A stretch of DNA of 64,000 nucleotides, from contig NZ_CAJYOJ010000053.1 in assembly GCF_913776295.1 (NCBI RefSeq), forward strand, positions 122,591 through 186,590, given 5' to 3'. The position numbers and the translations under genes were made by a program. The notes under the pieces were generated by a model. The model saw only the letters and a list, made by a program, of their open reading frames with translations. It had not been told where the DNA came from and did no database searches. Positions 26,738 to 36,076 of this stretch are shown here, piece after piece; the stretch's first letter is position 1, and each line of letters starts with the position of its first letter. This DNA comes from an uncultured Pedobacter sp. (GTDB lineage Bacteria > Bacteroidota > Bacteroidia > Sphingobacteriales > Sphingobacteriaceae).

Positions 26738-26810
26738 CTCATAAATTCTTTGTGTTCAAAACTAAATTACATCTTTATAAACCATTTTTCAATAATCGGA
26801 CGTTATTATT

Positions 26811-26818
26811 TAAATTTG
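26811..26818 (+). promoter_or_regulatory. Predicted -7 box of rnhB
   Basis: TAAATTTG, 4 bases before the rnhB ATG at 26823. The transcript would be leaderless or nearly so. No -33 TTG is seen. Confidence 0.5.
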
Positions 26819-26822
26819 CAAC

Positions 26823-27431
26823 ATGTTGTTAAACTGCTATCAGGAGGAATTATTAGAAGCCGGCTGTGATGAAGCGGGAAGAGGTTGCCTGGCTGGGCCA
26901 GTTTTTGCTGCGGCAGTAATATTGCCCAAAGGGTTTGTACTGGAGGGTTTAAACGATTCCAAACAGCTCTCCCATGAGCAAAGAGCACTGTTAAGACCAA
27001 TTATTGAACAGCAGGCTCTGGCCTGGGCAGTGGCCTCCTGCGACCATGAAGAAATCGACCGCATCAATATTTTAAATGCATCATTTTTGGCCATGCACAG
27101 GGCGATTGAAAAATTACATACCCATCCACAATACCTGGTGATTGATGGAAATCGTTTCAAAACCTATCCGCAGATTCCGCATAGTTGCATTGTGAAGGGC
27201 GACGGTAAATACCTTAACATTGCTGCAGCATCAATATTAGCTAAAACCCACCGCGATGAATATATGACCAATCTGCACGTGGGCTATCCTCATTATAATT
27301 GGCAGCAAAATAAAGGTTATCCCACCATTGCACACCGTAAGGCCGTACTCGAAATTGGTTTATCACCTTTTCATCGCAAAACTTTTAATGTGAGCGACCC
27401 TCAGTTGGAGCTGTTTTCAAAAAACGCCTAA
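26823..27431 (+). CDS. rnhB: Ribonuclease HII
   Basis: Removes ribonucleotides misincorporated in DNA. 202 residues, standard length. Active site: [15 protein letters not shown] (D16, E17), LNDSKQLS and VIDG before residue ~115, and [12 protein letters not shown]. Starts within 5 bases of a full promoter box. The next gene begins 22 bases after the stop and may be co-transcribed. Confidence 0.96.
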   Translation: MLLNCYQEELLEAGCDEAGRGCLAGPVFAAAVILPKGFVLEGLNDSKQLSHEQRALLRPIIEQQALAWAVASCDHEEIDRINILNASFLAMHRAIEKLHTHPQYLVIDGNRFKTYPQIPHSCIVKGDGKYLNIAAASILAKTHRDEYMTNLHVGYPHYNWQQNKGYPTIAHRKAVLEIGLSPFHRKTFNVSDPQLELFSKNA

Positions 27432-27453
27432 AATTTCGTATTTTCACCACATC

Positions 27454-28656
27454 GTGAAAATTCTGTTGATTACTAAGCGGATCCCTTTTCCGCCAAATAG
27501 TGGTTATCCGATTGTGGTATATAACACCATAAAAGGCTTGCTACAACTTGGTGCAGATATTACATTGTTTAGCCTTAACCCCACCAAAGGGCGGATTGAC
27601 ATTGAAGATATCTATGACCCTGTTTTTGAACAGATTAAATACCATACCTGTGATTTAGATACCGATGTAAATGTATGGTCGGCTTTTTTCAATATTTTCA
27701 CCAACGAATCGTATAATGTTTCCAGATACTATAGCGAAGATGCTGCGCGGCAGCTCGAAAGTCTCTTACGGGAAAATGCATTTGATATCATCCAGTTCGA
27801 AGGTCTGTTTGTGGTGCCTTATCTTGATGTGGTTAAAGCAAACAGTAGTGCCAAGCTCATCTATCGGGCGCATAATATCGAATTTACGTTATGGGAACGT
27901 CTTTCGCATTCAGAAAATTTTCTCATTAGGCGCAAATACTTAGCTTTTTTAGCACAACGGCTTAAAGCTTATGAAACCGATCAGATTAACCGGTTTCATC
28001 ATATTTTTGCCATTTCCGAGCCCGATCGCCAGAGTATACTGAGGTTTGGCTGTGAAATCCCAATGTCGGTTTTTCCTGTGGCCATCGATTTGGAAAAATA
28101 TAAGGTAGATAAGGCCAAAACCAGTTTTCCTACGCTTTTCCATTTGGGAGCAATGGATTGGCGGCCTAATCAGGAAGGATTAGAGTGGTTTTTAGATGAT
28201 ATCTGGCCAGATATTGAAAAGTTGAATAAAGATCTGCGGTTTTATATAGCCGGAAAAAACATGCAGAAACATTTTTTCGAATACGATTCTGAAAACCTGA
28301 TCGTGGAAGGGGAGGTATTTGATGCAGTAGAGTTTATGAACTCCAAAGCCATTATGATCGTACCCTTAATTTCCGGTACTGGAATGCGGGTAAAGATTAT
28401 TGAAGGTATGGCGATGAAGAAATGCATCATTGCTACTACTACCGCAGCTGAAGGAATTAACTGCAGGCATGGACATGACATCTTAATTGCTGATTCTGCA
28501 GATGAGTTTTACCGTTCGATTTTGCAGTGTGTCATCAATCCTAAGCGCTGGGTAGAAATCGGGGAGAATGCGCGTAGAACAGTCGAAAATGATCATGGCA
28601 TTCAGTTAATCTCCGGTAAAATGTTAAAGATTTATGAGGAATTGGTAAGTGCTTAA
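27454..28656 (+). CDS. Glycosyltransferase, GT4 (GT-B) family
   Basis: 400 residues, GTG start (no closer ATG fits the beginning MKILLITKRIPFPP, which is the GT-B N-terminal strand-loop). C-terminal domain motifs: GAMDWRPNQEGLEWFL, FYIAGKN, and the nucleotide-sugar-binding GTGMRVKIIEGMAMKKCII, with ExxAMK carrying the expected acidic residue. A retaining transferase of unknown donor and acceptor, probably for envelope or exopolysaccharide glycans. Follows rnhB by 22 bases. Confidence 0.9.
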   Translation: MKILLITKRIPFPPNSGYPIVVYNTIKGLLQLGADITLFSLNPTKGRIDIEDIYDPVFEQIKYHTCDLDTDVNVWSAFFNIFTNESYNVSRYYSEDAARQLESLLRENAFDIIQFEGLFVVPYLDVVKANSSAKLIYRAHNIEFTLWERLSHSENFLIRRKYLAFLAQRLKAYETDQINRFHHIFAISEPDRQSILRFGCEIPMSVFPVAIDLEKYKVDKAKTSFPTLFHLGAMDWRPNQEGLEWFLDDIWPDIEKLNKDLRFYIAGKNMQKHFFEYDSENLIVEGEVFDAVEFMNSKAIMIVPLISGTGMRVKIIEGMAMKKCIIATTTAAEGINCRHGHDILIADSADEFYRSILQCVINPKRWVEIGENARRTVENDHGIQLISGKMLKIYEELVSA

Positions 28657-28760
28657 ATTCATTTTAGTAGATGCTGAAACACGTTCAGCATGGCGCATAA
28701 ATAGAAAATCAGCTAAAAAAGTCACTTAAAATTAACCTCAAAATTTTGTCTTTTTCTTAG

Positions 28761-28768
28761 TAGTTTTG
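28761..28768 (+). promoter_or_regulatory. Predicted -7 box of gcvT
   Basis: TAGTTTTG, a full TAnnTTTG match; gcvT starts at 28852, leaving a leader of about 80 bases. No glycine-riboswitch architecture was recognised in this leader. Confidence 0.5.
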
Positions 28769-28851
28769 CGCCACGAACAATAGCAATAAAATCGCCACAA
28801 TTGGGGTTCAAATTGTAATCGCTTCATTATTCATAAAAAATAAATTTACGG

Positions 28852-29931
28852 ATGAAAAATACCGCATTAACAGAAAAACACATCGCTTTAGGCGCTAAAA
28901 TGGTTCCATTTGCAGGTTATAATATGCCTGTTACTTATGAAGGTATTAATGCCGAACATGCAACTGTTCGTAATGGAGTAGGTGTTTTTGATGTGAGCCA
29001 CATGGGTGAATTTATTCTTAAAGGTGAAAATGCACTAGATCTTATACAGCGTGTGACCAGTAACGATGCCGCTAAATTATATGATGGAAAAGTGCAGTAT
29101 TCTTGTTTGCCAAATCAAGATGGCGGTATTGTTGATGATCTTTTGGTTTACAAAATAGATGATAAAACTTATATGTTAGTGGTAAATGCCTCAAACATTG
29201 AAAAAGATTGGAACTGGATACAACAATTTAATACAGAAGGTGTAGAAATGCACAATATTTCTGATCAAACTTCTCTTTTGGCTATTCAAGGGCCAAAGGC
29301 AGCTGATGCTTTACAAAGCTTAACAGAGGTTGATTTGGCTTCCATGGAATATTATACTTTCGTGAAAGGTACTTTTGCCGGTATTGACAATGTAGTAATT
29401 TCTGCAACAGGTTATACCGGTGCAGGTGGCTTTGAGATTTATTTCGAAAATCAATACGCTGATCAGATCTGGGATGCTATTTTTGAAGCTGGTGCGCCGT
29501 ATAACATTAAACCAATTGGTTTAGGTGCCCGCGATACTCTACGTTTAGAAATGGGTTTTTGTCTGTACGGAAATGATATCGACGATACCACTTCTCCAAT
29601 TGAAGCAGGGTTAGGTTGGATCACAAAATTCTCTAAACAATTTACAAATTCTGAAGCTTTACTGGCACAGAAAGAGGCCGGTATTCAAAAGAAATTGGTT
29701 GGTTTCGAAATGATTGATCGCGGCATTCCCCGCCATGATTATCAAATTGCTGACGCTGAAGGAAATGTTATCGGTAAAGTAACTTCTGGTACGCAAGCGC
29801 CGTCTTTGCAAAAAGCAATCGGGATGGGCTACGTAGCAAAAGATTTCGCTAAAGAAGGAACTGAAGTTTTTGTTTTAATCCGCAATACGCCGATCAAAGC
29901 TAAGGTAGTGAAGTTTCCTTTTTATAAATAA
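28852..29931 (+). CDS. gcvT: Glycine cleavage system T protein (aminomethyltransferase)
   Basis: Transfers the methylene group of glycine-derived aminomethyl on the H protein to tetrahydrofolate. 359 residues, normal length. Recognisable stretches: [69 protein letters not shown] and [21 protein letters not shown]. gcvP and gcvH are not in the window, so the operon is split as is usual in Bacteroidota. Confidence 0.96.
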   Translation: MKNTALTEKHIALGAKMVPFAGYNMPVTYEGINAEHATVRNGVGVFDVSHMGEFILKGENALDLIQRVTSNDAAKLYDGKVQYSCLPNQDGGIVDDLLVYKIDDKTYMLVVNASNIEKDWNWIQQFNTEGVEMHNISDQTSLLAIQGPKAADALQSLTEVDLASMEYYTFVKGTFAGIDNVVISATGYTGAGGFEIYFENQYADQIWDAIFEAGAPYNIKPIGLGARDTLRLEMGFCLYGNDIDDTTSPIEAGLGWITKFSKQFTNSEALLAQKEAGIQKKLVGFEMIDRGIPRHDYQIADAEGNVIGKVTSGTQAPSLQKAIGMGYVAKDFAKEGTEVFVLIRNTPIKAKVVKFPFYK

Positions 29932-29964
29932 AATTTAGTTCAAAGCAGCAATATTTTATAACTG

Positions 29965-31029
29965 ATGAAACCGGAGGAAAATAAATATAATGAGCTGCTT
30001 TATCAAATAGAATCTACCTTACAAACGGCCAGGCAGAATGCGGTAAAAGCAATTAATATTGAACTGATTACCGCTAATTGGAAAATCGGACGCTATATAG
30101 TTGATTTTGAACAGCAGGGCAAGCGGAGAGCTGATTATGGGAAGGAGTTGTTAGTAACACTTTCTGTAGATTTAAAGTTGAAATTTGGGAAAGGGTTTAG
30201 CCGTTCGAGTTTGCAGTTGATGCGCTTGTTCTATCTTAATTATCCAAAATTTCAGCCGTTTATAGATAAAGATTTAATTCGCCAGACAGTGTCTGGCGAA
30301 TTTTCAAATAGCCAGACACCGTCTGGTATTTTCCTCAGCTGGAGTCACTATGCAGAACTTTTAACTATTTCTGACGAACTTGCCCGAAATTTCTATGAAA
30401 CCCAGGCCATAAAAGAAAATTGGAGTTTTAGGGAGATGAAACGACAGATTGATTCATCTTTATTTCAAAGACTTGCACTCAGTAAAGATAAGAAGGGCGT
30501 GCTGGCTTTGGCTGAAAAAGGTTATCTACTTAACAGTACTGACGATCTGGTCCGAGATCCCTATGTGTTTGAATTCTTAAAAATCCCAATGGGAAGTATC
30601 GTTAAGGAATCTGGACTCGAAAAAAAACTTATAGACAATTTACAGAAATTTCTGTTAGAGCTCGGTAAAGGCTTTTCATTTGTGGCCAGGCAGTTTAAAA
30701 TCACTGTAGATAACGAGCATATGTTTGTTGATATCGTATTTTATCACCGAATATTAAGGTGCTTCGTACTTATTGATCTGAAAACAAAAAAGGTGAAGCA
30801 TCAAGATATCGGGCAAATGAATTTTTACCTTAACTATTTTAAAGAAGAAGAAAATGTTGAAGGAGATAATGATCCTATTGGGATTATTATTGCTGCAGAT
30901 AAAAATGAGTTTTTGGTTAAATATGCTACAGGCGGACTTTCGAATAAAATCTTTGTCTCCAAATATCAACTCTATTTACCTGATCAAAAACTTCTGGAAG
31001 AAAAGGTAAAAGAAATAATTAATAAATAA
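29965..31029 (+). CDS. YhcG-type PDDEXK nuclease domain protein (DUF1016)
   Basis: 354 residues. The N-terminal half is the DUF1016-N helical domain (NWKIGRYIVDFEQQGKRRADYGKEL, LSWSHYAELL) and the C-terminal half a PD-(D/E)xK fold (ELGKGFSFVARQFKI, VDIVFYHRILRCFVLIDLKTKK). In some genomes these proteins accompany type I restriction systems; none is present here. The linker at residues ~105-120 carries a palindromic 30-bp tandem DNA repeat at 30280-30327 that encodes QTVSG / QTPSG. Inserted between gcvT and comB. Confidence 0.88.
   Translation: MKPEENKYNELLYQIESTLQTARQNAVKAINIELITANWKIGRYIVDFEQQGKRRADYGKELLVTLSVDLKLKFGKGFSRSSLQLMRLFYLNYPKFQPFIDKDLIRQTVSGEFSNSQTPSGIFLSWSHYAELLTISDELARNFYETQAIKENWSFREMKRQIDSSLFQRLALSKDKKGVLALAEKGYLLNSTDDLVRDPYVFEFLKIPMGSIVKESGLEKKLIDNLQKFLLELGKGFSFVARQFKITVDNEHMFVDIVFYHRILRCFVLIDLKTKKVKHQDIGQMNFYLNYFKEEENVEGDNDPIGIIIAADKNEFLVKYATGGLSNKIFVSKYQLYLPDQKLLEEKVKEIINK
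30280..30327 (+). repeat. Palindromic 30-bp repeat unit inside the nuclease gene
   Basis: First copy CGCCAGACA-G-TGTCTGGCG (30280-30298), second CCAGAC-ACC-GTCTGG core (30312-30326). The units are offset by 30 bases, thus in frame, and encode a 10-residue repeat with QTVSG then QTPSG in an inter-domain linker. Confidence 0.8.
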
Positions 31030-31039
31030 ATCTCCTGAA

Positions 31040-31759
31040 ATGTCAAAAAAAATAGAAGTTTGTTTAACTCCAGCCCTGATCGATCTATACGATATTGAGG
31101 AAAGCATTGTGGTAGTGATCGATATTTTGAGGGCTACCTCTTCTATTACCTATGGGATAGATAATGGTGCTGAAGCAATTATTCCAGTAGCTCAGGTAGA
31201 AGATTGTTTAAACTATCGCGATAGCGGATTTTTATTGGCTGCAGAACGAAACGGAGAGGTTGTAGCAGGTTATGATTTTGGTAACTCACCCTTTTCCTAT
31301 ACCCCTGAAAAGGTGAATGGAAAAACAGTTGTTCTCACCACTACAAATGGCACCAAAGCTTTGCATTTGGCACAGAAAAGGGCCTATCAGGTAGTAATAG
31401 GTTCTTTCCTAAATTTAGATTCACTTTGTGATTATTTGAAAAGCCAGGATAAAAATGTGCTTTTGCTTTGTGCAGGCTGGAAAGATCAGTTTAATTTAGA
31501 GGATACCCTTTTTGCTGGTGCATTGGTTACAAATCTCCGTCAGAATTTCGAACATTTCGATGATTCAAGCGTGGCAGCCGAAGACTTATATAGCCTGGCC
31601 AAAGGAGATCTGAGGAAATACCTTCACAAATCTTCACATAGTCATCGCCTGGCCCAATTGAATATTGAAGAAGATGTTGTTTTTTGCCTGCAGCTGAATC
31701 TGTGCAAAACAATCCCGGTACTAGTGGGCGAACGTTTGGTAGCCTTAAAAACTAATTAA
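31040..31759 (+). CDS. comB: 2-phosphosulfolactate phosphatase (ComB family)
   Basis: 239 residues. Matches the ComB family: VVVIDILRATSSITYGIDNGA, LAAERNGEVVAGYDFGNSP, TTTNGTKALHLA and LCAGWKDQFNLEDTLFAGAL. In archaea the enzyme acts in coenzyme M synthesis; in bacteria it appears in sulfolactate-linked pathways and its role in Bacteroidota is not well defined. 10 bases after the nuclease gene, so likely co-transcribed with it. Confidence 0.9.
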   Translation: MSKKIEVCLTPALIDLYDIEESIVVVIDILRATSSITYGIDNGAEAIIPVAQVEDCLNYRDSGFLLAAERNGEVVAGYDFGNSPFSYTPEKVNGKTVVLTTTNGTKALHLAQKRAYQVVIGSFLNLDSLCDYLKSQDKNVLLLCAGWKDQFNLEDTLFAGALVTNLRQNFEHFDDSSVAAEDLYSLAKGDLRKYLHKSSHSHRLAQLNIEEDVVFCLQLNLCKTIPVLVGERLVALKTN

Positions 31760-31822
31760 TATAGGAGCCTGTCTCACAATATCAGATTCAGTAATGGCAA
31801 GGAAATTAAATTTTGCGATGTC

Positions 31823-31942
31823 GTCATGCTCAGCTTGACTGGGCGTCTTAATGCTTTAATATGAACTTATTTAGTCGCCGTTTTATCGCATTAAGATTAG
31901 CTTCACTGAGCATTTCTTGGTTCCCGTTTTCACGGGAATGAC
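31823..31942. repeat. Dispersed inverted-repeat element
   Basis: Starts GTCATGCTCAGC and ends CACGGGAATGAC; the right end contains a TTCCCG / CGGGAA hairpin. Fills much of the 373-base gap between comB and the leftward membrane-protein gene; the rest of that gap has nothing recognisable. Confidence 0.6.
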
Positions 31943-32132
31943 ACCCTTTCAGAATATTATTCTGCCAAAATCTCCAAAATCATTTCTGAGCCAGCCCCTT
32001 GTGGGGAACCACATTGGTAGTGTGATTGCATCAGTTACAGAGAAATGTTTCCTCCCGGCAATACAATTGCCATTCTCTTTTATCCTCGTTGCAAATGAGG
32101 ACAATGAGGGGGATTGATAAATAATTTATTAA

Positions 32133-33431
32133 CTATCTGTTCACCGCAATAAAAATACATCCAACTAAACTTAAAATAATTATTGCTGTTACAAGTAAAT
32201 ATATTTCTTTAAGCTGCTCATTTTTATAAACCTGAATTTCTTCCCAATGGGGGACCAGAATGTAGTTTTGCTTAGATGCATTTAAGTTTCCGTACAAGAG
32301 TTGGTTTGCTATTCTATCATTAAAGTTATTTTTGTAAAAAGCTGGTATAATTCTAAAAAGATTTTCAAATTCAATTTTTGTCTCATTATGAAAATGCTGA
32401 ATGAGATTGGATCTCAATTCTACGCCCAAATCTTTTCTGATTTTCTGCTTGAAAGTTTTTACCAACCAAATATTATATCTTCCATTGACACGAATAGAAT
32501 CCACGCTCGCCAAAGGTGTAGCAAAATAGTGAGTAACGTTAAATGTTCTTTCCCTGCTGTTACTATTTGTAGAAATTACGTAGGTAGAAACGTCAATTAT
32601 TTTAGGATTAATTACAGTTCGATCAAATCGATAAAATAAATATGGTCTTTCCGCAATTAATTCATGAGGTTTTTTGAATGAAATAGGTTTGCTTCTTATC
32701 TCTTCGGTTTTCCAGCAGATTATAATCGCTAATAGGGGTGCCAGATAAATAAACAGATTAGGAAACACGTAAAATGCCCCAAACCTGAAAAGCGCTTTTT
32801 TAATTGGCTTTCGAATTATAAATAGCCACGCTGTTATATTAAAGCAGGCGCATAAGATGAAAGTGAGAAAGTTTGAGAACTTGGCATACTCGACTATGAT
32901 AAAGGCAAAGATTGTTGTTATAATTAAAAAAAATGCGACTTTCTTAATTGCAAAGGCAAATCCTGATAAAAAATCAGGATATTTTGGGTGCGTATCTTTT
33001 GTCAGCTTATTCAAAAATGTAGAAAGATATGCTTCCAGTTCAATAGCTTCACTATACCTCCGTACCGAGAATTTATGATAATCTGAATTAGCTAAATAAA
33101 TAATTATACTATAGCTGCCCCGAGTGATTTGTTCCAGTCCGAAACCTCTTACGGTTGCTAATGGAATATGAAGTGTACGGTAAATGTTTAGGTTTCTGGC
33201 AAACAAAGTAACCTCTAATGTTTGCTCGTCATGTGTAAAATTAGCCTCTGCGCTACAAATCCACATGGCCAGATAATAAATGCCAAAGCCCAAAGCCGTT
33301 ACTAAAACCGCCGACCATGCTTGAAATTCCGAAAGTAAACTCAAACCGATTATAGCTGCAGTTGAAGCAATTAACAGGGAAAAAATTAAATGATAATCGT
33401 TTAAAAAAGTTTTTAAGGTTTGTCGAGGCAT
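32133..33431 (-). CDS. Membrane protein of unknown function
   Basis: 432 residues. Two hydrophobic segments near 13-56, a beta-rich soluble section near 65-150 (TRGSYSIIIYLANSDYHKFSV), three to four hydrophobic segments near 160-245, a long soluble region, and a last TM near 408-430. No family recognised. The soluble section between the TMs is somewhat like a bacterial PH domain, not proved. Stop-start spacing to the upstream patatin gene is 13 bases, so it is the second gene of that operon. Confidence 0.75.
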   Translation of the reverse strand: MPRQTLKTFLNDYHLIFSLLIASTAAIIGLSLLSEFQAWSAVLVTALGFGIYYLAMWICSAEANFTHDEQTLEVTLFARNLNIYRTLHIPLATVRGFGLEQITRGSYSIIIYLANSDYHKFSVRRYSEAIELEAYLSTFLNKLTKDTHPKYPDFLSGFAFAIKKVAFFLIITTIFAFIIVEYAKFSNFLTFILCACFNITAWLFIIRKPIKKALFRFGAFYVFPNLFIYLAPLLAIIICWKTEEIRSKPISFKKPHELIAERPYLFYRFDRTVINPKIIDVSTYVISTNSNSRERTFNVTHYFATPLASVDSIRVNGRYNIWLVKTFKQKIRKDLGVELRSNLIQHFHNETKIEFENLFRIIPAFYKNNFNDRIANQLLYGNLNASKQNYILVPHWEEIQVYKNEQLKEIYLLVTAIIILSLVGCIFIAVNR

Positions 33432-33444
33432 TAATTTTAAACAA

Positions 33445-34215
33445 TTATTTTTTAATCAAATCCATTATTGTAGGGCTATTTTTAATGGTAATCAAGGCCT
33501 CTTCATGTGCCAGCCAGTAAATGTCTTCTGCACGTTTCATATCGAACGTACTGATGGCCCCTAAACCTTTTGGCTCAATTAGTACATTGCAAAATTTTGC
33601 TTTTCTTTCCATATCGTGGTTGATGGACATGATCCCCGCTCGGCCCATTAAATTGGTGATTCCTGTAATTTTATCAACAGGCTTAAGATGGTTACAAGAT
33701 GAGCCAATAATAAAATCGCAGGTTTCCATTAGAGGTTCTACAGGAAAATTATTTAGAATCCCTCCATCTACATACATCTGCCCATCAATCATGATGGGTT
33801 TAAAAATGCCGGGTATGCAGCTTGAGGCGTGGACGGCCCTGATGAGTGGCCCTTTTGTAAAATAAACCAACCGGCCTTCGCTAAAATTTACGGCAGCTAT
33901 GGTTAAAGGTATCTTCAGCTTTTCGATGGAATCTTCAGGAAAATATTCCTTCAGAATCAAAGCGGTATTTTCAATATTGATTAAGCCCAAAGAACCCACC
34001 GCCGGGCGTACAAAGCGCCAAAGCTTGGTTTTCAGGAAAATACTCAACCCTTCTTCCGGGTCAATGCCGGCAGCAAAAAATGCTCCTGCAATGGCTCCTG
34101 CACTTGTTCCGCTAATGTGGCTAAAGGTAATTCCTAAATTACTAAAGGCCTTTAGCACGCCTAAATGCGCTATTCCCCTAATGCCTCCGCCCGATAATAC
34201 AATGCCTACTTTCAT
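33445..34215 (-). CDS. Patatin-like phospholipase
   Basis: 256 residues. Oxyanion loop GGGIRGIAHLG near 9-19, nucleophile motif GTSAG (S38) and catalytic Asp in DGGILNNFP (D150), forming the Ser-Asp dyad of the patatin family. No signal peptide, thus a cytoplasmic or inner-membrane-associated lipid acyl hydrolase (RssA-like in length). The uncharacterised membrane protein gene follows it directly, which may mean a joint membrane-lipid function. The leader upstream is built of repeated ATTAACC-type words. Confidence 0.93.
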   Translation of the reverse strand: MKVGIVLSGGGIRGIAHLGVLKAFSNLGITFSHISGTSAGAIAGAFFAAGIDPEEGLSIFLKTKLWRFVRPAVGSLGLINIENTALILKEYFPEDSIEKLKIPLTIAAVNFSEGRLVYFTKGPLIRAVHASSCIPGIFKPIMIDGQMYVDGGILNNFPVEPLMETCDFIIGSSCNHLKPVDKITGITNLMGRAGIMSINHDMERKAKFCNVLIEPKGLGAISTFDMKRAEDIYWLAHEEALITIKNSPTIMDLIKK

Positions 34216-34267
34216 TTCTCTGGGTTAATCGTTTGAACTGGTTAATCGGTTAACTGATAACGGCCAA

Positions 34268-35302
34268 CTATTTTTGTTGTTTCGGTTTATATTTTGATTG
34301 ATTTAAGATTTTCTGTGCATCATTATCAGCCATTAACTGTTGTAATGTAATATCGGGATGCGTGTTCATATATTTCCTAACCATCTGCCAACCTATCCAT
34401 ACGCCCAATTTTGGTGCCGATTCTCTATTTTCACCTAAACCTGGTGTAAAAGGTCCTTCTGATAAAAAAACCTGGATTTTTTGGTAATCGGTTTCATACA
34501 GATAATTGTTTTCTAAAAAATAGGCCCAAATATCTCCTTCAAAATTTTGTACCCAATCCAGTTGCTGTTGGGTATATCCGATTTTGGTCGAATCGCCCAC
34601 ATTTTCAGGTAAAACCTGATCGAGAAAATACAAAATCTTTCCCTGGAAAATCATTTTGGATAATAAGGTCCTGTTATCATCAGGCTCGGCAAAAAGTTCC
34701 TCGTGGGCATAGGTTTCGGCCACACGTGGTACAATATATTCAGGTGTAAACCTCCTCGAAAGATATAGGGGTACACTTTGCACTATGGCCCTGTAAAATT
34801 TGCTGTCTTTGCCTAAAAACATATCTAAACCAATGCCCAGATAGTTATCGCCTACGGGCATCTGGTAAGCAAAACCTGAAGCAAAGGAAATAAATTTTGG
34901 AATCCTGGCCTTTGGATAATAGTATTTAATGTATTTAAAAGTCTCGTTCAATCCTTCTTCCTGTACTTTCAAATTTGGGAAAACACTATCCACTTCTTTG
35001 CTTAAATCGGTATAGGCCTGATCGTGGTATAAATTGGCTAATGATTCGGTATTGGAATACTTACTATCTAAAATCCGATGAATAAAATCGTCATAAAATA
35101 CCCCATACTTTGACGCGAGTTGTTTATCCACATCAATTATATTTTTGTTTTTTCCATTAAAGAGTTCCTGATCAAATCTTTCAATTTTGATGTCTACCTT
35201 TATGTTACTCACATCAGGCCGGTTGCTATGCTTACAGGAAATAAATATGATGGCAAAAAGAAAAATTAGATAAATTTGCCAGTGTTTTACGTTATACATC
35301 AT
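34268..35302 (-). CDS. gldB: Gliding motility lipoprotein GldB
   Basis: 344 residues with a lipoprotein signal (FISCKHSNRPDVSNIK). The DIKIERFDQELFN start, EEGLNETFKYIKYYYPKARIPKFISFASGF and the C-terminal PRVAETYAHEELFAEPDD, SEGPFTPGLGENRESAPKLG fit the GldB family. In Flavobacterium GldB supports gliding together with the type IX secretion machinery. Usual neighbour gldC is not present; instead a small beta-barrel gene is divergent and nadE follows. Two ATGs are in tandem (35302, 35299). Confidence 0.9.
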   Translation of the reverse strand: MMYNVKHWQIYLIFLFAIIFISCKHSNRPDVSNIKVDIKIERFDQELFNGKNKNIIDVDKQLASKYGVFYDDFIHRILDSKYSNTESLANLYHDQAYTDLSKEVDSVFPNLKVQEEGLNETFKYIKYYYPKARIPKFISFASGFAYQMPVGDNYLGIGLDMFLGKDSKFYRAIVQSVPLYLSRRFTPEYIVPRVAETYAHEELFAEPDDNRTLLSKMIFQGKILYFLDQVLPENVGDSTKIGYTQQQLDWVQNFEGDIWAYFLENNYLYETDYQKIQVFLSEGPFTPGLGENRESAPKLGVWIGWQMVRKYMNTHPDITLQQLMADNDAQKILNQSKYKPKQQK

Positions 35303-35330
35303 GTATCACAAATATATAAACACCTATAGC

Positions 35331-36005
35331 ATGAAAAGAATATCAACCATTTTAATTTTATCTGTTTTGGGTTTTGGCGCCTGGGCGCAAAACTCGCCTT
35401 TAACCAGTTATGGTTTCAGGTTAGGTTTAACTGCCAGCCCAACTTTTGGTTGGTTTAAGCCTGAACAGGGAAAAACAGATGGTGTAGCTTTGGGCTTTTC
35501 GTATGGATTAATTGGCGATTTCAATTTTGCTCCAAACTACAGTTTCTCTACCGCCCTAACCATTACATCTATTAACGGTAAAAGTACAGAGGCCAATGTT
35601 TTACCTTATTACGCAGCCAGTGGCAGTAAAACTCCTAAAGCTTACGATTTAAAATACAAGTTACAATACATAGAACTTCCTTTAACCATCAAGCTGAAAA
35701 CCGTAAAAACTGACGGAAAACGCTGGTATGGCCAGTTCGGATTATCTAATTCAATTAATATCACTGCAAAACAAGATGCCGTTACAGGTGGCATGGTTGT
35801 TGGCGATAATTTAAAAGTATCTGATCAGATCAAATTTTACCGTGCCGGATTAATTATTGGTGGCGGTGGGGAATTTGATATTTCGGGCAATACCAGCATA
35901 GTAGCCGGGTTAACTTTTAACAACGGTTTCACTAATATTGTGACCGATAAAGCCAGAGATGTTAGAAATCACTATTTAACACTTAATTTCGGCGTATTTT
36001 TTTAA
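35331..36005 (+). CDS. Outer-membrane beta-barrel protein, PorT-like
   Basis: 225 residues from ATG 35331 (a longer frame from 35301 would overlap the gldB start). Signal peptide ends GAWAQ. The rest is amphipathic beta strands with alternating aromatics: FRLGLTASPTFGWFKP, KLQYIELPLTIKLKT, RWYGQFGLSNSINIT, FDISGNTSIVAGLTFNNGFTN and a terminal aromatic strand ending GVFF. Size and sequence style match the PorT/outer-membrane insertion-signal family of small barrels used in type IX secretion, plausible beside gldB, but not proven. The gap to the gldB start is 28 bases. Confidence 0.82.
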   Translation: MKRISTILILSVLGFGAWAQNSPLTSYGFRLGLTASPTFGWFKPEQGKTDGVALGFSYGLIGDFNFAPNYSFSTALTITSINGKSTEANVLPYYAASGSKTPKAYDLKYKLQYIELPLTIKLKTVKTDGKRWYGQFGLSNSINITAKQDAVTGGMVVGDNLKVSDQIKFYRAGLIIGGGGEFDISGNTSIVAGLTFNNGFTNIVTDKARDVRNHYLTLNFGVFF

Positions 36006-36076
36006 TCTGGATATCTCTCTTGATACTTGATACACACTACCTGATACTAACTACTCACTAACCTGATACTACAACC

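Noticed and set aside
28657..28851. Glycine riboswitch before gcvT
   Set aside because: No recognisable tandem aptamer architecture; only a promoter box and AT-rich leader.
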